Source of the DNA: an uncultured Lachnospiraceae bacterium
GTDB lineage: Bacteria > Bacillota > Clostridia > Lachnospirales > Lachnospiraceae
Direction of reading: 5' to 3'
NCBI GenBank assembly: GCA_948688495.1
Contig: CAPQSW010000050.1
Span: 1 to 16,128 of the forward strand
Length of the DNA stretch: 16,128 nt
Both the position numbers and the translations under genes were made by a program. Of the stretch, positions 1-7,304 are shown piece by piece. The notes under the pieces were generated by a model that did not search any database, had not been told where the DNA came from, and was given only the letters and a program-made list of their open reading frames with translations. Every line of letters begins with the position of its first letter. The first letter of the stretch is position 1.

Positions 1-203
1 ATCCAATATACTCTGTGGCTATTGGGATTTTTGCGGGAAAAAATAACCGGCGTCTGTGGAGTCTTCCGGTTATTTCAGCAGCTTTATTTCTAATTGGCAC
101 ATGGATATTCTTTGATATGGGGGAAACAGCATTTATCTTTTATGGAATGGTCTATCTTGTTTTGGGGATAGCTTCTATGATGATTTGTAGGGTCTTTGTT
201 TAG
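1..203 (+). CDS. Small integral membrane protein, 3' end only
   Basis: The reading frame is open from the first bases of the window and ends at the TAG at 201-203, so the N-terminus lies outside. About 66 residues are visible. They contain two hydrophobic stretches likely to be membrane helices (LPVISAALFLIGTWIFF and FIFYGMVYLVLGIASMMI), with a basic segment GKNNRR just before the first. A GTG at 15 could be an internal start but has no ribosome site in view, so I treat the gene as partial. I do not recognise a named family. It converges on the minus-strand regulator, leaving 49 bases between the two stops, and I see no clear terminator hairpin there. Confidence 0.55.
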   Translation, partial: PIYSVAIGIFAGKNNRRLWSLPVISAALFLIGTWIFFDMGETAFIFYGMVYLVLGIASMMICRVFV

Positions 204-252
204 AAGAATATTTGTCTTTTTTATAATCTCTTTGTCTAGGCTTAGGGGCGCT

Positions 253-2046
253 TCAGTTATTTTTCAAAATACGCCAGAGTGTGCTGCGGCTGATGCCAAG
301 CCTTCTGGCAGTCCTTTCCTTATTCATATTTTCCTCTGCCATGACTGTCTGAATAATATCATAGGTAATCTTATTGAGGGGCTGAGACAGATCGAGGGGT
401 AGGGAATATCGAGGAATTTTCAGAGAACTTTCCGTCGATTCCTCCTGTTTTAGAACCATCCTTACATTATATTCACTGATATAAGAAGTACTGGTAAGGA
501 CGGCAAGCTCTTTTAAAACACGTCGGAACTGATCCAGATTATCAGGCCAATGATAATTCTTAATGAGATGGAATGCGTCGGCGTCAAATCCAATAATCTG
601 TTTTCCGAGTAAAGCATTCATCTGGTTTATATATAAGGTAGCAATACTTGACAAATCCTCCAGCCGTTCGCGTAAAGGCTCTGTAGGCAGAAGAAGGCAG
701 GATAATTTATTCAGCATATAATTTTTGATATCGACGGCATTAGGGTCTGGTGTGATAAGAGAGAAAATTAATCGGTTTCTTTTTATCATACCAGTATCTT
801 CAATATAGGTATATAGTTTTGAAAGCTCTGTATTGCTCAATTTTCCAATGTTTTTTATGTGGATGGTAGTATTAATATCATGAAAGGGGGAATTCTCATT
901 ACTTAGAAGGGAATTCCATTTTCTTTCAGTCAAAAGGCTGCAGTCAATCACATAAAAAGGTCTTCGATGGTAGGGACCGTTTCTATACAGTAAAGTTGCA
1001 GCTTTCGCCTTTCCGGTTCCTGATTCACCCATGATTAGAACAGGGGAGGCAGAAGGCGCATAACGTTCAATAAGAGTGTGGATATTTCCTACAAAGTTAG
1101 CGCTGTTGTTTTCAATAATCTGTTCGGAGGAGATTTCTTTGTTTTCACAGTCATTGTAAATGGAAATGGTTTTATCATATTCCTGAAATAGTGACGGTAT
1201 TTTCAGAATCTTCACAAGGATATAGATTTCGTCATCATAGGACAGAGGATGCATTGTGATACGATAGATAAAACCATTGAGCGGACATTCAAATATCTGT
1301 TCAGAGTTTCCGGCAAAAGAGGGAAGGAAGCTTTGAGCCATGTCCATAATCTGCTTGTCCGTTGGATTGTCAGTGAGGGTTGAAAACCATAATTGTCTGT
1401 TTTCTGTAAAGATGAGAACAGATTCCTGCCCGCTGATCAGGGCAGTCTTAAAAAGTTCCTTTTGCTTGCAGGTCTGCCTGTTGGAATGAACAAGCGCTAT
1501 GGCTTCGTTAATCGCAGCATTGATGCTTTCAGTGCCGGATGGGATGAATATGGAATTCAATCCAATGGACTGGGCTGTCAGCGAGCCGATTAAGTCGCAT
1601 ATAATCAGAGAATACGAAGCCGATTTCAATTTTAGGAGAATAGGCAGAACCTCGTTCTGGGATTTAAAAGTAAAGATATCAATATCAAGCTTCAGTAAAT
1701 CACAGAGGATACGGGCATTGTCCGTGATGCCGTGGAATCCCGCGATGGCACATTTTCCTGCGTAGTTTTCTGACATCTTAATAGAACGGAGAATATCATA
1801 GACGGATAAAGGTGCATCTATGACAAGCATATCCAACTCCTTTCTAATTAATTCTGCGGTACCGCCTCTTGAAATGATTACATCATAATTGTTATAGACT
1901 GTGAGGGACCGAGCGATGTTAAGACCTTCCTGGAGGTTGCCGGTTCGGATTGTCACATCAATATCCTCCCTGCCCTCAGTAAGTACAGACAGTGTCTCGG
2001 CCATTCCCTTATAGGGTGCGATTGCCAGTATTTTTACTCTTTTCAA
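253..2046 (-). CDS. PrpR-type transcriptional regulator with degenerate AAA+ domain
   Basis: A 597-residue cytoplasmic regulator. Residues ~1-190 match the PrpR N-terminal ligand-binding domain (ISRGGTAELIR near 58-68, then IDAPLSVYDILRSIK). Residues ~200-285 look PAS-like, ~315-535 are a sigma-54-activator-type AAA+ domain, and ~558-597 are a Fis-type helix-turn-helix (RTARRLGISRSTLWRIL). Walker A is kept (GESGTGK, 340-346). Walker B is lost: the Asp-Glu pair reads K398-N399. The arginine-finger region reads KNYMLNKL with Lys in place of both Arg, sensor II WPGNVREL reads WPDNLDQF, and no GAFTGA loop is present. It is therefore unlikely to hydrolyse ATP or remodel sigma-54 holoenzyme, and probably acts as an ordinary DNA-binding regulator of the divergent TRAP operon. 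The start is TTG at 2046-2044, chosen for an AAGGAGG site 8 nt upstream. The PrpR-like assignment is firm; the ligand (an acid or lactone) is inference. Confidence 0.88.
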   Translation of the reverse strand: MKRVKILAIAPYKGMAETLSVLTEGREDIDVTIRTGNLQEGLNIARSLTVYNNYDVIISRGGTAELIRKELDMLVIDAPLSVYDILRSIKMSENYAGKCAIAGFHGITDNARILCDLLKLDIDIFTFKSQNEVLPILLKLKSASYSLIICDLIGSLTAQSIGLNSIFIPSGTESINAAINEAIALVHSNRQTCKQKELFKTALISGQESVLIFTENRQLWFSTLTDNPTDKQIMDMAQSFLPSFAGNSEQIFECPLNGFIYRITMHPLSYDDEIYILVKILKIPSLFQEYDKTISIYNDCENKEISSEQIIENNSANFVGNIHTLIERYAPSASPVLIMGESGTGKAKAATLLYRNGPYHRRPFYVIDCSLLTERKWNSLLSNENSPFHDINTTIHIKNIGKLSNTELSKLYTYIEDTGMIKRNRLIFSLITPDPNAVDIKNYMLNKLSCLLLPTEPLRERLEDLSSIATLYINQMNALLGKQIIGFDADAFHLIKNYHWPDNLDQFRRVLKELAVLTSTSYISEYNVRMVLKQEESTESSLKIPRYSLPLDLSQPLNKITYDIIQTVMAEENMNKERTARRLGISRSTLWRILKNN

Positions 2047-2054
2047 ACGTAAAA

Positions 2055-2061
2055 CCTCCTT
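2055..2061 (-). promoter_or_regulatory. Strong Shine-Dalgarno that fixes a TTG start
   Basis: On the minus strand this reads AAGGAGG and ends 8 nt before TTG at 2046. No in-frame ATG has comparable spacing, so it decides the start of the PrpR-like regulator. The first translated residues (Met, then KRVKILAIAPYKG) match how PrpR N-domains normally begin. Confidence 0.75.
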
Positions 2062-2081
2062 AAAAATGATTTCTTATCTCT

Positions 2082-2109
2082 ATTATACATTTTACATCTT
2101 AAAAGTCAA
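2082..2109 (-). promoter_or_regulatory. Sigma-70-type promoter for the PrpR-like regulator
   Basis: On the minus strand, a TTGACT -35 (2109-2104) is followed after 16 bases by a perfect TATAAT -10 (2087-2082). The expected transcript starts near 2075 and carries a leader of about 30 nt. There is no TGGCAC-N5-TTGC sigma-54 element. Confidence 0.65.
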
Positions 2110-2115
2110 ATGATA

Positions 2116-2132
2116 TGTTTCAAATTTAAACA
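2116..2132. promoter_or_regulatory. Candidate operator, copy 1 (TGTTTC-type imperfect palindrome)
   Basis: TGTTTCAAATTTAAACA is an imperfect palindrome with arms TGTTT and AAACA separated by 7 bases. It lies between the -35 boxes of the two divergent promoters, where an activator or shared regulator could touch both. The first nine bases recur exactly at 2210-2218. The binding protein is unknown; the adjacent PrpR-like regulator is the natural candidate. Confidence 0.4.
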
Positions 2133-2150
2133 AATAAATCAAAAACTGAA

Positions 2151-2179
2151 TTGATAAATTGTTATTTATTACTTAAAAT
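2151..2179 (+). promoter_or_regulatory. Sigma-70-type promoter for the TRAP/acid-sugar operon
   Basis: TTGATA (2151-2156), a 17-base spacer, then TAAAAT (2174-2179). Each hexamer differs from consensus at one position. The transcript would start near 2186, giving a 5' leader of about 57 nt before dctP. Confidence 0.6.
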
Positions 2180-2209
2180 AAAACTACAAAGAAGCAGTAC
2201 GCGCGAAAA

Positions 2210-2226
2210 TGTTTCAAAAACAAACG
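2210..2226. promoter_or_regulatory. Candidate operator, copy 2
   Basis: TGTTTCAAAAACAAACG matches copy 1 at 13 of 17 positions and keeps the same TGTTT-N7-AAAC layout. It begins 94 bp downstream of copy 1, about nine helical turns, and lies just downstream of the predicted transcription start and before the dctP ribosome site. This would suit a looping repressor. An overlapping element, GAAAATGTTTC (2205-2215), is a weak alternative resembling a catabolite-repression site but one base short. Confidence 0.35.
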
Positions 2227-2242
2227 AAAAGGAGTCGAAATT

Positions 2243-3283
2243 ATGAAAAGAAGATTGGTTGCATTAGCGTTAGCAGGAATGATGAGCATGAGTGTGGCGG
2301 GATGTGGGAATACAGATGAAAAAGAAGGCAAATCATCGGCGCCAGAATCTGCAAAAGGAGAATATGTGCTTAAGCTTTGTACAGAGCAGACGGACGGAGA
2401 TCCGATAGACGAGGGGTGTGACAAATGGGCAGAGCTGGTTAAGGAAGCAACAGACGGAGCAGTAACCATAGAGGTATATCCCAGCAGCCAACTAGGGGCA
2501 AAGGCCGATTTGATTGAGATGGCAATGATGGGACAAAACATCTGTACAATCGCGGACGGCTCTTATCTTATGGATTATGTTTCTGATTTTGGAGTGGTAA
2601 TGGGTCCGTATTTGTTTGAGGATTGGGATGATATGTATAAGATTACTGCGAGCGACTGGTGGGAGAAGCAGTCAGAAGCATTGGTGCAGGAAGGGCTTCA
2701 GATTATTTCAACCAACTGGATTTATGGAGAACGCGAGTTAATGACAAAAAAAGAGATACAATCTCTTGACGACTTGAAGGGACTGAAAATCAGAGTACCG
2801 AATAATGATATCTCTATAGCAATGTTTAACATGTTGGGAGGAGCGGCGACGCCGTTAGCATTAAATGAGGTGTATACGTCCTTAAGCCAGGGAGTTGTAG
2901 ATGGAGTAGAGAATCCGCTGACCACATTATATAATAATGATTTTCAGGAAGTGTGTAAGAACGTAACGATGACGAATCATCAGATGACATTTTCTAATTT
3001 TATTGTGGGTGCAGACTACTGGAACACGATTCCAGAGGAGTATCAAAAAGCGATAATTGAATGTGGAGAAGAAGCAGCCAAATACAATAATGAATTGTAT
3101 GCAAAGCAAAGCGAGGAAATGGTTGCCGCACTGGAGGAGGCAGGGTGTAAGGTTGTCAATCTGGATGACTCCATTCAGGAGGAATTTAAAAATGCCTGTC
3201 TGCAATTATATAAAGATTACGAGGCAGACGGGACGTGGACAAAGGGGCTGTACCAGGAGATACAGGATATTATTGCAAAGTAG
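2243..3283 (+). CDS. dctP: TRAP transporter solute-binding lipoprotein (DctP family)
   Basis: A 346-residue extracytoplasmic receptor that captures a carboxylate and delivers it to the DctQ-DctM membrane pair. A lipoprotein signal is clear: basic MKRR, a hydrophobic core, and lipobox SVAGC with Cys21 as the anchor. A charged linker (about 22-38) follows, then the DctP fold. Family motifs include GLKIRVPNN, with Arg184 at the position that usually pairs with the ligand carboxylate, and GVVDGVENP (217-225) with its conserved Asn224. AAAAGGAG lies 8 nt before the ATG. It is the first gene of the operon and is followed by a hairpin that may keep it in excess over the permeases. The ligand cannot be read from the sequence; the downstream enzymes suggest a short sugar acid or its lactone. 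Confidence 0.93.
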   Translation: MKRRLVALALAGMMSMSVAGCGNTDEKEGKSSAPESAKGEYVLKLCTEQTDGDPIDEGCDKWAELVKEATDGAVTIEVYPSSQLGAKADLIEMAMMGQNICTIADGSYLMDYVSDFGVVMGPYLFEDWDDMYKITASDWWEKQSEALVQEGLQIISTNWIYGERELMTKKEIQSLDDLKGLKIRVPNNDISIAMFNMLGGAATPLALNEVYTSLSQGVVDGVENPLTTLYNNDFQEVCKNVTMTNHQMTFSNFIVGADYWNTIPEEYQKAIIECGEEAAKYNNELYAKQSEEMVAALEEAGCKVVNLDDSIQEEFKNACLQLYKDYEADGTWTKGLYQEIQDIIAK

Positions 3284-3295
3284 CATAGGCGGCAG

Positions 3296-3321
3296 GAGGA
3301 TAGATGCCCATACCTATCCTC
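3296..3321 (+). other. Intercistronic hairpin between dctP and dctQ
   Basis: GAGGATAG (3296-3303) and CTATCCTC (3314-3321) form a perfect 8-bp stem with a 10-nt loop, extendable by one G-U pair. A pyrimidine-rich run (CTTTCTCTC), not a true U tract, follows, so it is more likely an mRNA-stabilising or partial-termination element than a full terminator. It would allow more binding protein than permease to be made, a common arrangement for solute-binding-protein operons. Confidence 0.5.
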
Positions 3322-3340
3322 TTTCTCTCAGGAGGTAAGA

Positions 3341-3850
3341 ATGAAAAAAATCAGAGCAATTTTAGAAAATCTGGATGCGATTATCTCAGGAGTATCGCTG
3401 ACAATCCTTGTCTGCATAACACTTGCAGGGGTCGTGATGCGTAAAGTCATGGGACAGCCGTTTGCATGGCTGGAAGAAATGCAGTTATTCTTTTTCATCT
3501 GGACGATCTTCTTTGGCGGAAGCGTAGCGTTTCGTACAGGAGGTCAGGTGAGTATAGATTTGATTGCAAACAGGTTGAAGCCGAAGGCAAGAAGGGTCTT
3601 GGATATGTTTGATTATATTGCCACTGTGCTGATTCTGCTTTATCTGTGCAAAGGCGGATATGATCTGATGATGTCAGTTTCAGGGAAGGTTACGCCTTAT
3701 TTTAAAATCAGCTATACGTTTATTGACATGGCGGCTCCAATAGGGATTGTATTAATGATTTTGCAGTATACGCTGATGATTGTGAAGGAATTTAAAGGGT
3801 CTTGGAAAATGTCTGATGATTCCGCAAAGAAGGGAGATGAGAGTCTATGA
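3341..3850 (+). CDS. dctQ: TRAP transporter small permease (DctQ family)
   Basis: A 169-residue, four-helix inner-membrane subunit that pairs with DctM. Predicted membrane segments lie at about 14-33, 47-64, 89-106 and 129-147. The family signature is present: R34 and G38, then FAWLEEMQLF (41-50) at the start of helix 2, and a GGQVSID segment after it. The C-terminus is charged and cytoplasmic. AGGAGGT sits 4-5 nt before the ATG. The last four bases overlap the dctM start (ATGA), which suggests translational coupling of the two subunits. Length is normal for the family. Confidence 0.9.
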   Translation: MKKIRAILENLDAIISGVSLTILVCITLAGVVMRKVMGQPFAWLEEMQLFFFIWTIFFGGSVAFRTGGQVSIDLIANRLKPKARRVLDMFDYIATVLILLYLCKGGYDLMMSVSGKVTPYFKISYTFIDMAAPIGIVLMILQYTLMIVKEFKGSWKMSDDSAKKGDESL

Positions 3851-5142
3851 GTCCAATTGCTGCTGCGGCAATCGTTATGCTGCTTTTGCTGTTTTTGAAT
3901 GTTCCGGTTTTTGCATCCGTGCTTGGAGGATGTATCGCATATTTTTTTGCCAATCCCGATGCGGGTATTACAGGGGTTCTTGCCATTCAGCGGGTTATAA
4001 GCGGTATGCAGTCTACGACGATGCTTGCCATTCCTTTCTTTGTGGCGGCGGGTGCGCTGATGAATTACTGTGGAATTACAGAGAGAATGTTGAATTTTTG
4101 TAAAGTTTTAACCGGTCGTATGTATGGCGGGCTAGGGCAGGTCAACATTGTGCTGAGTACCTTGATGGGAGGAATGTCTGGTTCTTCATTGGCTGATGCA
4201 GCAATGGAGGCCAAGCTGCTGGTTCCAGATATGGAGAAGGCGGGATACTCTAAGGGCTATGCATCTGCAATCACAGCGGCTTCTTCCATGATTACACCTC
4301 TGATTCCGCCGGGGATTGCGGCGATTATCTATGGTAGTATAACGGGTACTTCAATCGGTAAATTATTTGTTGCAGGAATTGTTCCGGCGATTATCTTATG
4401 TGTAACAATGATGACGATTGTATCCAAGTATTCAAGGAAAAAGGGTATTCCCAGGCTGCGCGAGGAAAAGATTGAAAGTAAGGAATTGTGGAAAGCTTTC
4501 AAACCGGCAGTACTGCCGCTTCTGCTGCCGGTCATTATCATCGGAAGTATTCGGCTAGGTATCTGTACGCCCACAGAGGCAGGAGCAGTCGCTATCTTTT
4601 ATGCTCTGTTTCTTGGAATTGTGTACAGAGAAATCCGTCTGGAAAATATGTTCGTCTGCGTGAAGGAGACTGCTGTAACGACAGCGTCTATTATGCTGAT
4701 TGTCGGCGCAGCTACTTGCTTTTCCTGGATATTGACCTGGGAAAATGTCCCTCAGAATATGACGAAGGTACTGATTAGTCTATGTCATAATAAATACATC
4801 TTTTTATTTGCAGTCAATATCTTCCTGTTGATTGTAGGTATGTTTATCGAAGCAACAGCAGCTCAGATTGTTCTGGCGCCAATGCTGGTGCCGGTTGCGA
4901 TAGCATTTGGCATTGACCCTGTGCATTTTGGCATGGTATTTATTTTCAACATGGCCATTGGTTCACTGACGCCGCCAATGGGGAATCTGATGTTCGTAAC
5001 CTGCGGAGTTACAAAATGCTCCACGGAAGAATTTATAAAAGAGTGCAGGGTGTTTTATGTCATGCTCTTTGGTATGTTACTGTTGATGAGTTATGTGCCA
5101 TTACTTTCAACCTGGCTTCCGAATTTGATATACGGGGTGTAA
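3847..5142 (+). CDS. dctM: TRAP transporter large permease (DctM family)
   Basis: A 431-residue polytopic membrane protein that forms the sodium-coupled transport channel of the TRAP system. It has about 11-12 hydrophobic helices. Strong family motifs are GGMSGSSLADAAM (108-120), PLIPPGIAAIIYG (about 151-163), PTEAGAVAIFYAL, and GSLTPPMGNLMFVTCG near the C-terminal scaffold repeat. The start is the ATG in the ATGA overlap with dctQ. The stop lies 3 bases before the next gene, so all the catabolic genes downstream are probably on the same transcript. Confidence 0.94.
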   Translation: MSPIAAAAIVMLLLLFLNVPVFASVLGGCIAYFFANPDAGITGVLAIQRVISGMQSTTMLAIPFFVAAGALMNYCGITERMLNFCKVLTGRMYGGLGQVNIVLSTLMGGMSGSSLADAAMEAKLLVPDMEKAGYSKGYASAITAASSMITPLIPPGIAAIIYGSITGTSIGKLFVAGIVPAIILCVTMMTIVSKYSRKKGIPRLREEKIESKELWKAFKPAVLPLLLPVIIIGSIRLGICTPTEAGAVAIFYALFLGIVYREIRLENMFVCVKETAVTTASIMLIVGAATCFSWILTWENVPQNMTKVLISLCHNKYIFLFAVNIFLLIVGMFIEATAAQIVLAPMLVPVAIAFGIDPVHFGMVFIFNMAIGSLTPPMGNLMFVTCGVTKCSTEEFIKECRVFYVMLFGMLLLMSYVPLLSTWLPNLIYGV

Positions 5143-5145
5143 TCT

Positions 5146-6120
5146 ATGAAGATAATCAGAACAGTATTAGGAGATATCAGCAATAAGGAGATGGGGGTTA
5201 CCGACTGTCATGACCATATTATACGCAGCGGCGGACCTGAGGTAAGGGATGGGTCTTTTTTGATGGATGACGTGAATGCCGCTAAAAAGGAGTTCGGGAA
5301 TTTCCTCAGTGCAGGGGGCAGGACGATGGTGTGTATGGACCCCATCGGATGTGGAAGAAACGTAGGGAAGATGCTTGAGGTAGCAAAAGCCTACAGGGAT
5401 TCAGGAAATATTGTGATGACAACAGGATTCCAGAAGGGCTCCAACTATTGTCCCAATACATCATTTCTTGCAACGGTTGACGTAAAGAAGATTGCCGAGA
5501 TGATGATCCTTGAGATTGTGGAGGGGATGGATATCCACAGCTATAACGGTCCGGTGGTGGAGAGAACAACTGCAAAGGCAGGAGTCATAAAGGCAGGAGC
5601 CAGTTATCGGCTCATTACCAGACTGGAGCAGAAAGCATTGGAGGTTGCGGCAATCACACAGAAAGAAACGGGATGTCCCATTTCTATTCATACAGATTTT
5701 GGAACCATGGGAATTGAAATTATTGAGCTTCTGAAGGGATATGGTGCGAATCCTGAGAAGGTGATTCTGTGTCATATGCAGAGGAACCTGGATCAGTATT
5801 ATTATGAAGAAATATTGTCAGCAGGCGCCGTCATATGTTTTGATGAACCCAATAAGCCGCAGTACCGACCGGACATTGTAATTGCAGAGAATATCCAAAG
5901 ACTAATTGAAAGAGGTTTTGGCGGACAGCTTGTGCTTGGGATGGACGGCGGCAAAAGAGAAGCTTTAGGGGCCTATATGGAGCCAGAGGGTCTGGCTAAT
6001 GGCCTTGAATATCTATTGACACGTTTTGTTCCTGTTTTGGAGAAGTCAGGAATATCCAAAGGGGATATCCGCCGGATGCTGGTGGACAATCCGGCGGAAG
6101 TATTTTCAATCAACGTTTAG
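5146..6120 (+). CDS. Phosphotriesterase-family metallohydrolase, probable lactonase
   Basis: A 324-residue TIM-barrel amidohydrolase of the phosphotriesterase-related group. All six expected binuclear-metal ligands can be placed: CHDH (His22, His24) after strand 1, Lys149 in AGVIKAG as the carboxylated bridging lysine, His182 in SIHTDFG, His210 in LCHMQRN, and Asp267 in LGMDGG. No signal peptide is present, so it is cytoplasmic. Many members are lactonases rather than phosphotriesterases. Its position directly after an importer and before acid-sugar enzymes suggests that it opens an imported sugar-acid lactone to the free acid; that role is inference. A GGGGTG ribosome site precedes the ATG, which follows the dctM stop by 3 bases. 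Confidence 0.85.
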   Translation: MKIIRTVLGDISNKEMGVTDCHDHIIRSGGPEVRDGSFLMDDVNAAKKEFGNFLSAGGRTMVCMDPIGCGRNVGKMLEVAKAYRDSGNIVMTTGFQKGSNYCPNTSFLATVDVKKIAEMMILEIVEGMDIHSYNGPVVERTTAKAGVIKAGASYRLITRLEQKALEVAAITQKETGCPISIHTDFGTMGIEIIELLKGYGANPEKVILCHMQRNLDQYYYEEILSAGAVICFDEPNKPQYRPDIVIAENIQRLIERGFGGQLVLGMDGGKREALGAYMEPEGLANGLEYLLTRFVPVLEKSGISKGDIRRMLVDNPAEVFSINV

Positions 6121-6135
6121 AGGAGATGGAATTCA

Positions 6136-7290
6136 TTGAGTTATCAGATAAAAATACCCTCCACCATATATGGGGAGGAAGGATGTATTGAGAAAATAAA
6201 AGAGATTATTGAAAAGGAACAGGCCAGGAACCTGCTGGTATTTACGGATCAGGGAATTCGGGCGGCAGGGCTTTTAGAGATACTGCTTAAGGAGTTAAAA
6301 AAACTCCCAGTGAATTTTAAGGTGTTTGATGAACTGGCTTTGGAGCCCTGTGATCAGGATGTGGAACGGCTGATGGCAAAAGTTAATGAGGAACAGGGAG
6401 AGCTGATCGTGGCAGTCGGCGGCGGGAGCGTAATGGATGCAGCGAAGCTTTGCTCTATATTGAAGGGTGCTGCTTATGGAATTAAGGAATTGCTTACAGA
6501 TTCCTCACAGGCAAAGAAGATGCTAAAGACGGTTATGATACCGACTACCTGCGGGACCGGCTCAGAGGCGACTTGCAATGCCATCGTTGCGATTCCAAAG
6601 GAGCAGAGCAAACAGGGGATTGTAAATGATGTGATGATTCCTGATTATGTGATTTTAGACAGCCAGATGATTCGCAGACTTCCGAAATCAATTCTTGCAG
6701 CCACAGGGGTGGACGCCCTTGCCCATGCGGTGGAGTGTTATACTTCCAGGAAGGCGACTCCTTTTTCAGATACCTATGCAATGGCATCGGCCAAGTTGAT
6801 TTTCCAGAATATTCGCGAGGCATACCATAATCCTGATAATATGGAAGCGAAAAGTAATATGCTGCTTGGCGCTTTTTATGGAGGGGCTGCAATCACAGCC
6901 AGCGGAACAACAGCGGTCCATGCTCTGTCATATCCCTTAGGGGGAAAATACCATATCCCTCATGGCGTATCAAATGCGGTTCTTTTTGCTCATGTGATGG
7001 AGTTCAATAAGGATGCCTGCAAGAGACAGCTTGCACAAATCTGCGATAACATTCATCCTGTCATGGCTATGGAGGATGAGGAGAAAAAAGCGCAGTATGT
7101 GATTGATGAGATTGCTGATATTGTGAGGGAGACAGAGATACCGTTGAATCTGGACAGGTTTGGTGTGACTTTGGATGATTTGGATTTTCTGGTAGAAGCG
7201 GGCAGCAGACAGACCAGGCTCCTTGTAAATAATCAAAAGGAGCTTAGCCTTAAGGATATCAGGGACATTTATCAAAAGGTTTTGAAGTAA
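6136..7290 (+). CDS. Iron-containing alcohol dehydrogenase family protein
   Basis: A 384-residue group III (FucO-like) dehydrogenase. The N-terminal dinucleotide domain carries GGGSVMDAAK (95-104), followed by PTTCGTGSEAT (136-146). The C-terminal helical domain has the metal ligands Asp193 and His197 (GVDALAHAVE), His262 (AVHALSYPLG) and His276 (HIPHGVSNAV), almost the same spacing as in E. coli FucO, so the iron (or zinc) site looks intact. The start is TTG at 6136, set by AGGAGA at 6121-6126; the ATG at 6126 is in another frame. Likely role: NAD(P)-linked interconversion of a hydroxy compound and a carbonyl, for example reducing an aldehyde released by the aldolase encoded downstream. The substrate is unknown. 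Confidence 0.9.
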   Translation: MSYQIKIPSTIYGEEGCIEKIKEIIEKEQARNLLVFTDQGIRAAGLLEILLKELKKLPVNFKVFDELALEPCDQDVERLMAKVNEEQGELIVAVGGGSVMDAAKLCSILKGAAYGIKELLTDSSQAKKMLKTVMIPTTCGTGSEATCNAIVAIPKEQSKQGIVNDVMIPDYVILDSQMIRRLPKSILAATGVDALAHAVECYTSRKATPFSDTYAMASAKLIFQNIREAYHNPDNMEAKSNMLLGAFYGGAAITASGTTAVHALSYPLGGKYHIPHGVSNAVLFAHVMEFNKDACKRQLAQICDNIHPVMAMEDEEKKAQYVIDEIADIVRETEIPLNLDRFGVTLDDLDFLVEAGSRQTRLLVNNQKELSLKDIRDIYQKVLK

Positions 7291-7304
7291 TGGAAGGGGC
7301 ATTT

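Noticed and set aside
204..252. Bidirectional terminator between the converging first two genes
   Set aside because: T-rich and A-rich runs are present but I could not form a convincing stem on either strand.
2047..2242. Sigma-54 (-24/-12) promoter expected next to a PrpR-type regulator
   Set aside because: No TGGCAC-N5-TTGC-like element is present on either strand; good sigma-70 hexamers are found instead.
7290..7304. Upstream ATG start for the PdxA2 gene
   Set aside because: It overlaps the previous stop and adds five residues before the family N-terminus; the ATG at 7305 has a GGAAGGGG site and fits the alignment better, though 7290 cannot be fully excluded.
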